DNA of 64,000 nt, taken from an uncultured Chloroflexota bacterium (GTDB taxonomy: Bacteria; Chloroflexota; Anaerolineae; Anaerolineales; Anaerolineaceae). The notes under the pieces were generated by a model. That model saw nothing but the letters and a program-made list of their open reading frames with translations, searched no databases and was not told the DNA's origin. Position numbers and translations under genes: made by a program. The DNA is taken from assembly GCA_902791025.1 (NCBI GenBank), contig CADATZ010000011.1, positions 1 through 64,000 of the forward strand, in the 5' to 3' direction. Position 1 is the stretch's first letter, and each line of letters starts with the position of its first letter. Positions 17,595 through 26,594 of this stretch are shown piece after piece.

Positions 17595-19118
17595 ATGATG
17601 AATAACAAAGTGCATTTTTTTAAAAATTCAATTTCATGGATAAAAAAGAATACCATTGATGGAAATGGCATAACTGTCACTTCTGTTGAGAAGAGAATTT
17701 ATCCGGAGGTGACCGGTTATTATATACCGACGCTTCTTTGTTGGGGAGAAAGAGAGCTTGCCGCTGCTTATGCTAAATATCTTTGTTCTATCCAAAAGCC
17801 TGATGGTTCCTGGTATGATAGCAATGATAAAGCTCCTTATGTTTTTGATTCAGCTCAAATTCTGAAAGGGCTGCTTGCCATAAGAAAATTACTGCCGGAG
17901 GTGGATCAGCATATCATCCGGGGTGTTGAGTGGATCCTGTCAAACATGCAGCCGGACGGCCGCCTGACTACACCCACTCAGGGAGCCTGGGGTGATGATG
18001 ATACGTTTTGTTCAGAATTGATCCATCTTTATTGCCTTTCGCCTATACGAGAAGCCGGTAAGATATACAATAGACCGGAATTTTGTGAGGCAGCGAATAA
18101 AATCCTGCGTTATTACAAAACGAAATACATTGAGAAAATAAAAAACTTCAGCCTTCTTTCTCATTTTTATGCTTATGTCATGGAAGGCCTTTATGACCTT
18201 GGGAAAAAGGATCTGTGTTATGAAGCCATGATGAACCTGGAAAAATATCGGAATAAAAAAGGCGGTATTCCCGGTCTCAATGATGTCCCATGGGTTTGCT
18301 CGACAGGATTGTTTCAGCTTGCCCTGGTGTGGTATAAACTCGGTGATTTGGAACGCGGCAATTCTTTATTTTATTATGCACTCGAACTGCAAAATCAATC
18401 TGGTGGTTGGTATGGCAGTTATCCGGCTCCTTCCATTTTTGCTTTTCTCTACAGAGGCCGTAACAAGCCATTCTATTTCCCTGATGCGGAAATCAGCTGG
18501 GCTGTTAAATATTTTCTGGACGCGCTCGCAATGAAAGAAAAGCTGGAATTTGAAAAACAGGCGCCCACATTTCTCGATAATATCGACAAGAATGACGGCA
18601 GATATATTTTGATTCGTGACTTATTAGGAAAAGAAAATGCCAGACAATCAAAGCTCAAGGTCTGTGACGTTGGCTGCGGTAAGGGACGATATCTGAAAAA
18701 TCTTGTTCAGGACCTGCCGGATAACGAATATTATGCCGTTGATATATCAGAGACTGTAATGCGGCAAATCAATTATGCCGCGGAAAAGAAAATCGGCAGT
18801 CTGACGAATATTCCATATGAAAATGATTCTTTCGATTTCGTATACGCCTGTGAAAGCTATGAACACGCAATAAATAATGAAGCAGCGTTCCGGGAATTAT
18901 ATCGGGTGACAAATCATGGTGGAAAATTCGTCATCATAGATAAACCGATAGAAAAGCTTGGATCGATGGAAATTTATGAATGGGAACAGTGGATTTCCGA
19001 TCAAGACATTCGTAAGTTCACCGAATCCTGCGGCGGAGAGTTGGAAATCATCCCGTCCGTCTCATACGAAGACAAGAATGATGGCTTGTTCCGGGCATGG
19101 ATCATCAGAAAACCATGA
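17595..19118 (+). CDS. Fusion: alpha/alpha-toroid (prenyltransferase/squalene-cyclase-like repeat) plus SAM methyltransferase
   Basis: A 507-residue protein. Residues 1-330 contain toroid repeats of the prenyltransferase/terpene-cyclase type (SIQKPDGSWYD; NMQPDGRLT; LQNQSGGWYGS). These fold as an alpha barrel that binds lipids or sugars. Residues 345-507 are a class I methyltransferase: CDVGCGKGRYL, AVDISE, then VYACESYEHA and PIEKLG. A lipid-binding barrel coupled to a methyltransferase suggests methylation of a polyprenyl-linked glycan, which is inference. The first 250 bp are AT-rich like the genes upstream; GC then rises, so a recombination joint may lie inside the gene. Confidence 0.82.
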   Translation: MMNNKVHFFKNSISWIKKNTIDGNGITVTSVEKRIYPEVTGYYIPTLLCWGERELAAAYAKYLCSIQKPDGSWYDSNDKAPYVFDSAQILKGLLAIRKLLPEVDQHIIRGVEWILSNMQPDGRLTTPTQGAWGDDDTFCSELIHLYCLSPIREAGKIYNRPEFCEAANKILRYYKTKYIEKIKNFSLLSHFYAYVMEGLYDLGKKDLCYEAMMNLEKYRNKKGGIPGLNDVPWVCSTGLFQLALVWYKLGDLERGNSLFYYALELQNQSGGWYGSYPAPSIFAFLYRGRNKPFYFPDAEISWAVKYFLDALAMKEKLEFEKQAPTFLDNIDKNDGRYILIRDLLGKENARQSKLKVCDVGCGKGRYLKNLVQDLPDNEYYAVDISETVMRQINYAAEKKIGSLTNIPYENDSFDFVYACESYEHAINNEAAFRELYRVTNHGGKFVIIDKPIEKLGSMEIYEWEQWISDQDIRKFTESCGGELEIIPSVSYEDKNDGLFRAWIIRKP

Positions 19119-19412
19119 TTTTTTTGAAACTTTTCAGGATAAATCACGCGTGAGCAGCTTTCTTGTTGTTGCGAAACCAACACAAGAAAACTGGTTATTG
19201 TGATGCATCGCCTATTTACTATTCTGAGTTTTCCATAAGTTGTAATTTAATGGTTTAATTGTCATTATTGTTAATAAAAACCAATGCTTTTCTATAGAAC
19301 TTCAACTAAAATATATATAATATGATTATTAGGGAATGAATCCCAAATATAGCTGTTTTTTTATTGACATAAGAGCCTGCGAGCAGGAGTTCGTCAAATT
19401 GTATGGAGGTTT

Positions 19413-19703
19413 ATGGCTCGACCGGTAAAGGTAAGAAGAATAAATGCGCTTCCCGAAGCGTACAGGGAAGAAGGCCCGGCAATTCAATTAGGATTAGATG
19501 AATTTGAATGTATTCGTCTGATTGATCATTGCGGTCTTTCGCAGGCAGAATGCGGTGAGCAGATGCAGGTTGCACGAACTACAGTTGCGCTGATCTATGA
19601 ACATGCACGAAAAAAGATTGCCGAATCAATTGTATATGGCCGGGAGTTGGTCATTTCCGGAGGAAATTATCGTATTGATGATCAAAACGATGCTTCAAAA
19701 TAA
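19413..19703 (+). CDS. DUF134 (UPF0251) predicted DNA-binding protein
   Basis: A 96-residue protein of the DUF134 family: MARPVKVRRI start, LGLDEFECIRLIDHCGLSQ, then a helix-turn-helix (ECGEQMQVARTTVALIYEHARKKIAE) and the final glycine pair ISGGNYRI. Members occur in anaerobes, often beside iron-sulfur or dinitrogenase-cofactor proteins; none is adjacent here. GGAGG lies 4 nt before ATG 19413 and TTGACA lies at 19374. The 294-bp gap before it (19119-19412) is AT-rich and shows no gene. Confidence 0.88.
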   Translation: MARPVKVRRINALPEAYREEGPAIQLGLDEFECIRLIDHCGLSQAECGEQMQVARTTVALIYEHARKKIAESIVYGRELVISGGNYRIDDQNDASK

Positions 19704-19731
19704 TTTTTGTCCGAAAATGAAGTAAAATAAT

Positions 19732-19766
19732 AAATCTCCGACTGAAATGCCGGAGATTTGTTTTGT
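19732..19766 (+). terminator. Rho-independent terminator after the DUF134 gene
   Basis: AAATCTCCG (19732-19740) pairs with CGGAGATTT (19751-19759), followed by GTTTTGTT. Confidence 0.75.
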
Positions 19767-19806
19767 TGAGCATTAATACCAAATCAGATGTAAAAAGGGA
19801 GAAATA

Positions 19807-20742
19807 ATGTTTGTTGATATCCTCAAATTGATTTTGCCGATCATTGCCATGCTGTTGGTTGGTATGGCGGCACGAAAATGGAATTGGATCAGCGTGGAGG
19901 GTGCACAAGGGTTCCGCAGTATTGTCGGCAAGGTGATGCTTCCCGCTGTACTTTTGGATGCTTTCATATTTGCCGATTATTCGACCGATATTCTGATCAT
20001 CGGCGGTATGGTTCTGGTTTGGATGCTGCTGGCATTGGGAATTGGCTACCTGGTGCGGCGCTTTATGAAAACGCATGGAACCTTTCTGCCTTTTTTGGTC
20101 ACAGCGGATGAAGTCGGTATGCTGGGATATTCATTGATAGGGCTGCTGTTTGGTTCAATGGGTGTCGCCTCGATGGCTATGTGTGATCTTGGACATACAT
20201 TCTTCGTTTTTGCAATAGCAGTGCCGCTCCTCCAGGCTGTCTCAGGACGAAAAACAAGTGTGAAGAGCATTTTGATCAGTATTTTGCAGTCTTTTCCTTT
20301 TGATGCAATGATCATCGGCATTATTCTTGGACTTTTTGGGACCGGACGTGCAATTGAGGCGAATCCGGCTGTCAGCTCAATCTATCATGCAGTAATCGAT
20401 ATGATATCAGGTCCGACGACAGCACTGATTCTCATTTCTTTGGGCTATGAATTAGCCTTCCGTAAAGAGGTAATGAAACCAGTCATTCAAGCCTATCTGA
20501 TCCGATTGATCATCATGGCAGGCGTGGGAGCTCTATGCTCATTTTTGATTTTCCGGTTTGTGCCTTATTCCAAAACATTGATGACAGCTTTGCTTCTTTT
20601 GGTTACGTTACCGCCGTCATTCAGCATCGCGATCTTCGGTGACCTGGGAGACGAATCCGAATTTGTCTCTACTACAATGTCATTTGGAACACTTGTCAGC
20701 CTTGTCCTTTATATTGGCGTATCCATTTTCGCGCTGAGGTAA
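19807..20742 (+). CDS. AEC family transporter (auxin efflux carrier fold)
   Basis: A 311-residue membrane protein with about ten helices in two inverted halves. AEC carriers move organic acids such as malate or other anions across the cytoplasmic membrane. The N-terminal LKLILPIIAMLLVGMAARK and the mid-protein LVTADEVGMLGYSLIGLLFG match the family pattern. The substrate cannot be deduced. AAGGGAG precedes the ATG. It is monocistronic, convergent with the flavoprotein gene, with a shared hairpin between them. Confidence 0.87.
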   Translation: MFVDILKLILPIIAMLLVGMAARKWNWISVEGAQGFRSIVGKVMLPAVLLDAFIFADYSTDILIIGGMVLVWMLLALGIGYLVRRFMKTHGTFLPFLVTADEVGMLGYSLIGLLFGSMGVASMAMCDLGHTFFVFAIAVPLLQAVSGRKTSVKSILISILQSFPFDAMIIGIILGLFGTGRAIEANPAVSSIYHAVIDMISGPTTALILISLGYELAFRKEVMKPVIQAYLIRLIIMAGVGALCSFLIFRFVPYSKTLMTALLLLVTLPPSFSIAIFGDLGDESEFVSTTMSFGTLVSLVLYIGVSIFALR

Positions 20743-20757
20743 ATCAGCGTATAATAC

Positions 20758-20796
20758 GGGACATTGTCAGCTGTTTATGCGGCTGACGATTGTCCC
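20758..20796. terminator. Hairpin between convergent genes
   Basis: GGGACA..GTCAGC pairs with GCTGAC...TGTCCC. The right arm lies within the last codons of the minus-strand flavoprotein gene, which stops at 20775. It could terminate transcription from both sides, though the T-tract is poor. Confidence 0.45.
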
Positions 20797-21992
20797 GCAA
20801 TCATTCCCGTTGCAATCGCCCAGGTGAGATTATACCCTCCACATGGGCCGAGAACGTCTAAAACCTCCCCCGCAAAATATAGACCTTTTTGTTTTCGGGA
20901 CTGCATTGTATGCAGATCTACTTCCGAGAGTGGAATACCGCCCGCAGCTGCCTGTGCAAAATTGAATCCCCTATTCCCTTCTATTGGCATCAGTCCGTTT
21001 TCCAATCGCTTGAGATGGACCCGGAAGGTTCGGGAATCGATCCTCCGGCAGCTTGTTTCCCAATCCAGTTTCCAGATTTTGAAGAAATACTCGACCAGCT
21101 TTCCGGGCAAAACGGACAGATAAACGCTGCGGTAGGGGTAATCCCGATTAATGTGCTGATAGAAAAAGCCATCAAGCTCCCGTTTGAGATCACCGGGTAC
21201 AAAATTCAGGCGCAGCATGTAATCTTTCGCCTCTTTATCGCTGATAAGATGGCTCACATTCATGATCCCGGGACCGTTCAACCCGTAATCATTGAAGATG
21301 ACATTGCCGAAACAGCTTCCCAGTTCGTTTTTCCCTTGCAGGACAGTAACTTCCGCGTCAACTCTGACGCCCTGCAGTGCTTTGAAGATATCCCCTTTCG
21401 CGCTGATGGGTGCCAGGGCCGGGATGAAAGGCAGATCCCTGTGTCCGAATTGGAAGAGCTCACTGAGAATACTGGTATTAGCACCAAGTTGGGGAAAGGC
21501 TCGGCTGCCGCTGGTAAGGATCAGCCGGTCGAAAGGTTTTGTACTCCCTGCGCCTTCTACTGTCAGAACGAATTTCACACCACTCATCGTGATCTTTGTC
21601 ACCTTTGCACCACTGCGTACTTCAACACCGGCGTATTGCAGCGCGTCAGTCAGGATCTGAACCACGTTTGCTGCTGAGTATGACTGTGGATAAACCCAGC
21701 CATCTTCTGTCTGAACCGTGGGAATGCCAAGCTCATTCAGTTTATTCCGAATCGCTGCTGGCCCGAATTGACTGAAAACCGGGCTCAGGTCTTCCGGTTT
21801 GACAGAATAATAGCTTTCCGGACCTGCGTTCATATTCGTGATATTGCAGCGTCCGTTGCCGGTAGCAAACAATTTCCGGCCGATTTTCTGGTTTCCGTCA
21901 AAAATGACGACCGTATTTTCCGGATTTTGTTCTTTGATCATCAGGGCAGAAAAAATTCCTGCCGGTCCAGCTCCAATAATTCCAAAATTCAT
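20775..21992 (-). CDS. HI0933/YhiN family FAD-dependent oxidoreductase
   Basis: A 405-residue flavoprotein. The FAD dinucleotide motif IGAGPAGIF is at residues 6-14. GRKLFATGNGRCNITN is the hallmark of the HI0933/BaiN family, and the C-terminal GEVLDVLGPCGGYNLTWA closes the FAD site. Family length is about 400. Members are widespread flavoproteins; a few are linked to bile-acid reduction (BaiN), but the general role is unclear. It is monocistronic. Confidence 0.9.
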   Translation of the reverse strand: MNFGIIGAGPAGIFSALMIKEQNPENTVVIFDGNQKIGRKLFATGNGRCNITNMNAGPESYYSVKPEDLSPVFSQFGPAAIRNKLNELGIPTVQTEDGWVYPQSYSAANVVQILTDALQYAGVEVRSGAKVTKITMSGVKFVLTVEGAGSTKPFDRLILTSGSRAFPQLGANTSILSELFQFGHRDLPFIPALAPISAKGDIFKALQGVRVDAEVTVLQGKNELGSCFGNVIFNDYGLNGPGIMNVSHLISDKEAKDYMLRLNFVPGDLKRELDGFFYQHINRDYPYRSVYLSVLPGKLVEYFFKIWKLDWETSCRRIDSRTFRVHLKRLENGLMPIEGNRGFNFAQAAAGGIPLSEVDLHTMQSRKQKGLYFAGEVLDVLGPCGGYNLTWAIATGMIAGQSSAA

Positions 21993-22051
21993 ACTTGCTT
22001 AATCCATAGGTTTTGGTGTAAAATTACTATTGTCAGTTACATACTTCTTAA

Positions 22052-22110
22052 TTGACTTGAATTCTTATGACATGTCATAACTGTTCAATAGTTACTTTGT
22101 CTATGACAAA
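22052..22110 (+). promoter_or_regulatory. Promoter with two palindromes upstream of the response regulator
   Basis: TTATGACATGTCATAA (22065-22080) is a perfect 16-bp palindrome, placed where a -10 element would fall 17 nt after TTGACT (22052-22057). A second inverted repeat, TTTGTC-tat-GACAAA, lies at 22096-22110. Both share the TGAC/GTCA core, so autoregulation by the encoded LuxR-type protein is plausible. Confidence 0.5.
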
Positions 22111-22141
22111 TAACGTCCCCTTTGTAAAGGAGTGATAGCCA

Positions 22142-22795
22142 ATGTCCAAAATGCGTATTGTTTTAGTAGATGACCACGAAGTCGTTCGGCTTGGTCTGAA
22201 AGTTTTGTTGGAGCAGAGCGATCATTTCGAAGTCGTTGGTGAGGCCAACAATGCCAAGGAGGCCGTCGAGATCGCCGGGAAATTCCGCCCGGATATCGTA
22301 TTGATGGACATCCGCCTCCCCGGCGCTTCCGGTATCGAAGCCTGCGAAGAGATTACTCAATTATATCCTGAAGTCCGGGTGGTTATGCTCACTTCCTATG
22401 CAGAAGATGAGATGCTCTTTTCGGCCATTCGTGCCGGTGCTTCCGGATATCTGCTCAAACAGATCAATAGTGATGATCTGATTCGCTCGCTGGAATCTGT
22501 CCGCCGCGGCGATGCTCTGCTGGACCCGCTGGTTACGCAGCGCGTCTTCCAGGAAGTCCGCCGCGCAGTCAAGGAAGAAGAAGCCTCTGCCTTTGCGATC
22601 CTCAGCCAGCAGGAAAAGCACGTTCTTATACTCGTTTCAGAAGGAAAAACCAACCGTGAGATTGCCAAGTCCCTTTTCCTTGGGGAAGGTACTGTCCGAA
22701 ACTATGTTTCCAGTATCTTATCAAAACTTGGAGCCTCCAACCGTGCGGAAGCAGCTGCTTACGCGGTGGAGCATAATCTCAAGGAGTATCTTTGA
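22142..22795 (+). CDS. NarL/FixJ-type response regulator, orphan
   Basis: A 217-residue two-domain regulator. The receiver domain has Asp10/Asp11, phosphoacceptor Asp56 (VLMDIRLP), Thr84 (VMLTSYA) and Lys106. The C-terminal LuxR helix-turn-helix spans about 150-217 ([35 protein letters not shown]). AAAGGAGTG precedes the ATG at good spacing. No histidine kinase is next to it, so its partner lies elsewhere. The architecture is like DevR/DosR regulators. The upstream palindromes suggest self-control. Confidence 0.93.
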   Translation: MSKMRIVLVDDHEVVRLGLKVLLEQSDHFEVVGEANNAKEAVEIAGKFRPDIVLMDIRLPGASGIEACEEITQLYPEVRVVMLTSYAEDEMLFSAIRAGASGYLLKQINSDDLIRSLESVRRGDALLDPLVTQRVFQEVRRAVKEEEASAFAILSQQEKHVLILVSEGKTNREIAKSLFLGEGTVRNYVSSILSKLGASNRAEAAAYAVEHNLKEYL

Positions 22796-22834
22796 CTTGC
22801 ATGACATCAGATAATATTCAATTGTAATTTTCAG

Positions 22835-22912
22835 GCTGTCAGCACTCGGATTTTAGAAAAATAATAGAAATTCCTTATTTTCGTATTCCGCGTGTTGGCA
22901 GCTTTTTATATT
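22835..22912 (+). terminator. Probable terminator after the response regulator gene
   Basis: GCTGTCAGCAC (22835-22845) can pair with GTGTTGGCAGC (22892-22902) using two G-U pairs, followed by TTTTTATATTTT. The loop is long (46 nt). It overlaps the 3' end of the convergent kinase gene. Confidence 0.45.
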
Positions 22913-24222
22913 TTCATCAAAAATGTCAGATCATTCACATTTGTCCCACTGGGATCTGTGCGGATCAGATTCCCAAGTTTTTGGAAAAAATGATATGAAT
23001 CATTATTCCGCAGATATTCATCCGGGTCTAATCCAAGGTCAAGTGCCTCACGAAATGTTTCAGATGTGACAATGGCTCCGGCGGCATCTGTTGGACCATC
23101 TTCTCCATCGGTAGCCAACGTAAAGAGAACGCAGTCAGGCCATTTTGCCATTTCCTTTACAGAAGCCAGAGCAAGCTCGAGATTTCTGCCTCCCAGCCCA
23201 TTCCCGCTGATATTCACTGTCGTCTCTCCCCCGAATATCAGCAGACCGAACTCGGTAAGCTCTGAGAAAAATGACGGCAGGATCGTACCGATAACCTTCG
23301 CCTCACCTGTCAGCTCGGTATTCAGTACCTGCGCATCAAACCCGAGTTCTTCCCCCTTATCTGCGGCAGCGATTGCGGCAAGACGGTTATCCGCGAGGAG
23401 GAAGGCGTCCGCAATATCGGGTTGAATTGGTTCATCCGCTTTGAGCGTTTCTGACAGCTCACCGGCACATCCACGCTCCAAAATATCCCGGATACATTTT
23501 GGAAACGACGCGTGGTCTGAATAGCGGTCCAATATTTCCAGTGCATCCTGATAGGTGGATGGATCCGGGACCGTCGGACCGGATGCGATGACGTCCGGAG
23601 GGCTTCCGACAACATCAGAAAGAATCAGTGTGATTTGATCCGCAGGGTTCGCACATTTAGCGAGACCGCCGCCTTTTACGCGATCCAGGTGTTTGCGCAG
23701 CGTGTTAAATTCCTGAATATCAGCCCCGCAGCCAAGAACTTCGGAACAAAAATCCTGATAGGTTCGGAGATCAAGCCCCTCGACCGGTTTAGACATTAAT
23801 GCCGATCCACCACCGGAAATGAGGAATATTACCAAATCATTTTCTCCGGCTTTTTCGAGAAGTGTAAGGATTGCATCAGCACCGGCGATGCTGTCTTCAT
23901 CCGGAACAGGGTGTCCGCCTTTCATGACGCGGTATCGTTTCCCCAGTGTATGTTCCTCCGGAATATGCTTGGTAAGGATGATCCCTTCCGTTACGTAAGA
24001 ATGAATGATATCATCAAGGGCGGCAGCCATGCCAACGGCTGCTTTCCCGACAGAAACGATATAAATATGCCTGTATCTGCCCAAATCATAAGACTCACCG
24101 TTGATCGTGAGCTTTTTTCCTTTTCTGCTGACGGCTGCCGGAATAAAATGTACCGGCAAGACAGATTCAATGGCTGTTTTACTCAATATTTTAACGATTT
24201 CAGTAATATTCTCCTCGATCAT
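22906..24222 (-). CDS. Glycerate 2-kinase, MOFRL family
   Basis: A 438-residue kinase phosphorylating D-glycerate to 2-phosphoglycerate, feeding lower glycolysis. The N-terminal DUF4147 domain contains VSVGKAAVGMA, GGHPVPDEDS and LISGGGSALMSKP. The C-terminal MOFRL domain has FGGETTVNISGNGLGGRNLE and LATDGEDGPTDAAGA. Length and motifs match the family. Its start overlaps the stop of the upstream secreted-protein gene by one base (TAATG), so it belongs to that minus-strand operon although the neighbours have unrelated functions. Confidence 0.93.
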   Translation of the reverse strand: MIEENITEIVKILSKTAIESVLPVHFIPAAVSRKGKKLTINGESYDLGRYRHIYIVSVGKAAVGMAAALDDIIHSYVTEGIILTKHIPEEHTLGKRYRVMKGGHPVPDEDSIAGADAILTLLEKAGENDLVIFLISGGGSALMSKPVEGLDLRTYQDFCSEVLGCGADIQEFNTLRKHLDRVKGGGLAKCANPADQITLILSDVVGSPPDVIASGPTVPDPSTYQDALEILDRYSDHASFPKCIRDILERGCAGELSETLKADEPIQPDIADAFLLADNRLAAIAAADKGEELGFDAQVLNTELTGEAKVIGTILPSFFSELTEFGLLIFGGETTVNISGNGLGGRNLELALASVKEMAKWPDCVLFTLATDGEDGPTDAAGAIVTSETFREALDLGLDPDEYLRNNDSYHFFQKLGNLIRTDPSGTNVNDLTFLMKI

Positions 24223-25061
24223 TACTGAACAGATCCGTTATAGTACTCTTTGTAGGAAAGAACGTCCATTGTCAGCGTGTTCTGGCCCTGCGGTGCGGTG
24301 AAGAAACCGCTGAATCCTTCTTTATAGGTTTCATCCTGAACTGACAACAGACTTTCTCCGTTTAAAACGAGTGTCAGGTTATTTCCCCGGACAAGAGCTG
24401 TCATAACATTAACATCTCCGGAACTGTTTTTGAATACACCCCGTGCATCTGCGGTATTGATTACAGTTGAATCCCGCAGAATACTGACAGTTCCTTCACA
24501 GGAAAGACTGAAATAGTAGCCGTGTCCGCTGTTATAATCCGGTGAGCGCATCAGGATCCCGGTACGGTCGCCGCGTGCACAGGTAATGATTGAAAAACTC
24601 ATCTCAGCAGCTCCATCATTGACTGAAGGCGGGCGCAGGCGCCAACTGATCCAGCCATTATTTTTTTTCGGTTCCAGTGACAGACGGTTGTTCAGTGCTA
24701 TGATGCGGATATTAGGATCATCATTAAGTCCAGCGCTTAGACCGAAGCCGGAAGAGCCTCTCTCAAAGGTATCTTCTGATTTCGGGTCTCCAAAAAGTTG
24801 GCTCGGGTCTGTTATGCCCTGTATATCCAACGGAACAACATGCTCTGCTGTGGCGGTAGCTTCCGGAACAGCATTATAAGAGGTGCCTAAGTCAGTATGG
24901 CTTTCGTTTGACGTATCCAGTGTCGAAAAATTGATTTCACTGGTCTCTTCCATTGTGACTGTTGGCGTGGTTTCTGTGCTTAAGAAACTAAAATCCTTTG
25001 GTGAAATAAGATGTCCAACGGCAAAAACTGTTGTCAGGATCATTAGAAACAATACTTTCAT
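24222..25061 (-). CDS. Exported protein with a concanavalin-like C-terminal domain
   Basis: A 279-residue protein with an N-terminal signal or anchor helix (residues 1-18), a Thr/Ser/Glu-rich linker (TETTPTVTMEETSE, residues 30-75) and a C-terminal beta-rich domain of about 170 residues. That domain (NGWISWRLRPPS; GHGYYFSLSCEG; NLTLVLNGESLL; GFSGFFTAPQG) is laid out like DUF1080/LamG-type carbohydrate-binding sandwiches. No catalytic residues can be named. It lies between a cell-envelope hydrolase gene and the glycerate kinase gene in one operon. Confidence 0.65.
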   Translation of the reverse strand: MKVLFLMILTTVFAVGHLISPKDFSFLSTETTPTVTMEETSEINFSTLDTSNESHTDLGTSYNAVPEATATAEHVVPLDIQGITDPSQLFGDPKSEDTFERGSSGFGLSAGLNDDPNIRIIALNNRLSLEPKKNNGWISWRLRPPSVNDGAAEMSFSIITCARGDRTGILMRSPDYNSGHGYYFSLSCEGTVSILRDSTVINTADARGVFKNSSGDVNVMTALVRGNNLTLVLNGESLLSVQDETYKEGFSGFFTAPQGQNTLTMDVLSYKEYYNGSVQ

Positions 25062-25076
25062 AAAACCTCTCTTTTA

Positions 25077-26594
25077 TTATAAACCGTAACCTTCAGAAGA
25101 TTTGACAGCAGGAGTCGGGTTGAAATAACCGTAAACAGCTGATGAAATCTGTGAAAACAGCGAATTCCCTTCATCAAATATCAGATTCTCAGGATGCCAG
25201 GTGAAGATACTGAGTATATAATCTCCGCCCGGTGAATAAACAGTGCCAATGTTGCCCATGGTGTGCAGCAGGCCGTCATTCTCTTCGATCCAACCGTGTT
25301 TATGAGCGACAGGAACGCTGTCCGGAACACCGGCGCTGATCAGATAGGGAAGCAGATTATCCTTCAGCAGGCCAATCATTTCCTTACATTCATCAGACGT
25401 GATCTGTCCCGGAAAAGTTTCCGTGAGCAGACCACTACCGTCTTCCGAGCAATGGTAAAGCGCGTCCATTAATACGCCCATATCTTTGGCTGTAGTTTGA
25501 TTATAAACGTCCGGATTCAGATTTACATCTGTCCGGGAGTTTGCCTCTGTTTTGACCAGGTCAAGCAAAGGCGCACCAAGATAGAAATATCCGGCTAAAA
25601 ACGAATTGGTGAGTCCCAGCTTTTCCAGATCCTCTGTCACGGCAAAAGGAGCCAGCGGTCCGCCGATAATGTTTTCCATCATCCAGTCGGTCTGATCATT
25701 TTTAGATTCTGTGATCATCAGCCGCATCGTTTTCATGGTGAAGGAAGACGGCTCCTCATCCATGCGGACGTAAGAGGAGACCATGATCGGCAGCTTCATT
25801 GTGCTGGCAGCGGTGAAAGCGATTTCAGGCACCAGGTCTGTCTGATTTCGGCGGGCGAGGTCAAAGCTTTGACCGCTTGCCGGGTCGCTGAGATAGATTT
25901 CGGTGATCTGGTTCCTGTCCTGCCAGGTATCCACGACAGAGCGCAGCAGGACCTCAAGGTTCAGAATGTTTGCCGGAGGCTGCGGCAGATCAGCTACGAC
26001 CAGCTTTGCTGTCCTGTCACTGTCGGAAAGTCTGGCTTGTTCGATCAGCGGCAGGGAGGCTTCAATATCCAGTGCCCGTCCTGCATGTCCGGCGCGGAAC
26101 CCGTTCCCTTCCGGCTGTACAGACATTGGAAAAATGTCATACCGCGGGACGATCTCTTCTGACAGAAAATTCCGGACGGAATCCGGCATTTCCATGAAGG
26201 TCAGTTCCATGCGGATCGGTTCCTGCGAAAATTTCCCCATCAAAAAATTGAGAAAACTGTTTGCCTCGTATGTCCGGTCAATGTTGGAAAGCAGTTCGGC
26301 TTTCAATTTTTCATAATCTATGGTGTCCGGCATCTCCAGCATGATAGAACTACCGAGGTAATCTAAAACCACTGGCAGCCCGTAAACAGAGCGGACTCGT
26401 TCAATCGCTTCATCAGGAGTCAGACCGGTGATCGGAATATCGCCAATCATGGAACCGTCAGGAATGACGCGATCGATCGCTTTATAATGCTGCCAGGAAA
26501 GGAACGTCAAAACGCCTGCAAAAAACAGCAGGCCGAGAGAGATGAAAAGAAGTCCGAGACTTGGTTTTGATTCTTCCACGCGATTTCCTCTCAA
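25077..26594 (-). CDS. Membrane-anchored class A beta-lactamase-fold serine hydrolase
   Basis: A 505-residue protein with one N-terminal membrane segment (residues 13-34), then a domain whose GDIPITGLTPDEAIERVRS resembles the VanW/PG-binding-4 type. From about 215 there is a class A beta-lactamase-like domain with all three motifs: Ser264-T-M-Lys267, Ser297-K-Asn299 and Lys432-H-Gly434. The active site would face outside. Such proteins may be true beta-lactamases or peptidoglycan-tailoring hydrolases; the long N-terminal extension favours a cell-wall role. It starts 4 nt inside the chromate transporter gene. Confidence 0.8.
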   Translation of the reverse strand: MRGNRVEESKPSLGLLFISLGLLFFAGVLTFLSWQHYKAIDRVIPDGSMIGDIPITGLTPDEAIERVRSVYGLPVVLDYLGSSIMLEMPDTIDYEKLKAELLSNIDRTYEANSFLNFLMGKFSQEPIRMELTFMEMPDSVRNFLSEEIVPRYDIFPMSVQPEGNGFRAGHAGRALDIEASLPLIEQARLSDSDRTAKLVVADLPQPPANILNLEVLLRSVVDTWQDRNQITEIYLSDPASGQSFDLARRNQTDLVPEIAFTAASTMKLPIMVSSYVRMDEEPSSFTMKTMRLMITESKNDQTDWMMENIIGGPLAPFAVTEDLEKLGLTNSFLAGYFYLGAPLLDLVKTEANSRTDVNLNPDVYNQTTAKDMGVLMDALYHCSEDGSGLLTETFPGQITSDECKEMIGLLKDNLLPYLISAGVPDSVPVAHKHGWIEENDGLLHTMGNIGTVYSPGGDYILSIFTWHPENLIFDEGNSLFSQISSAVYGYFNPTPAVKSSEGYGL

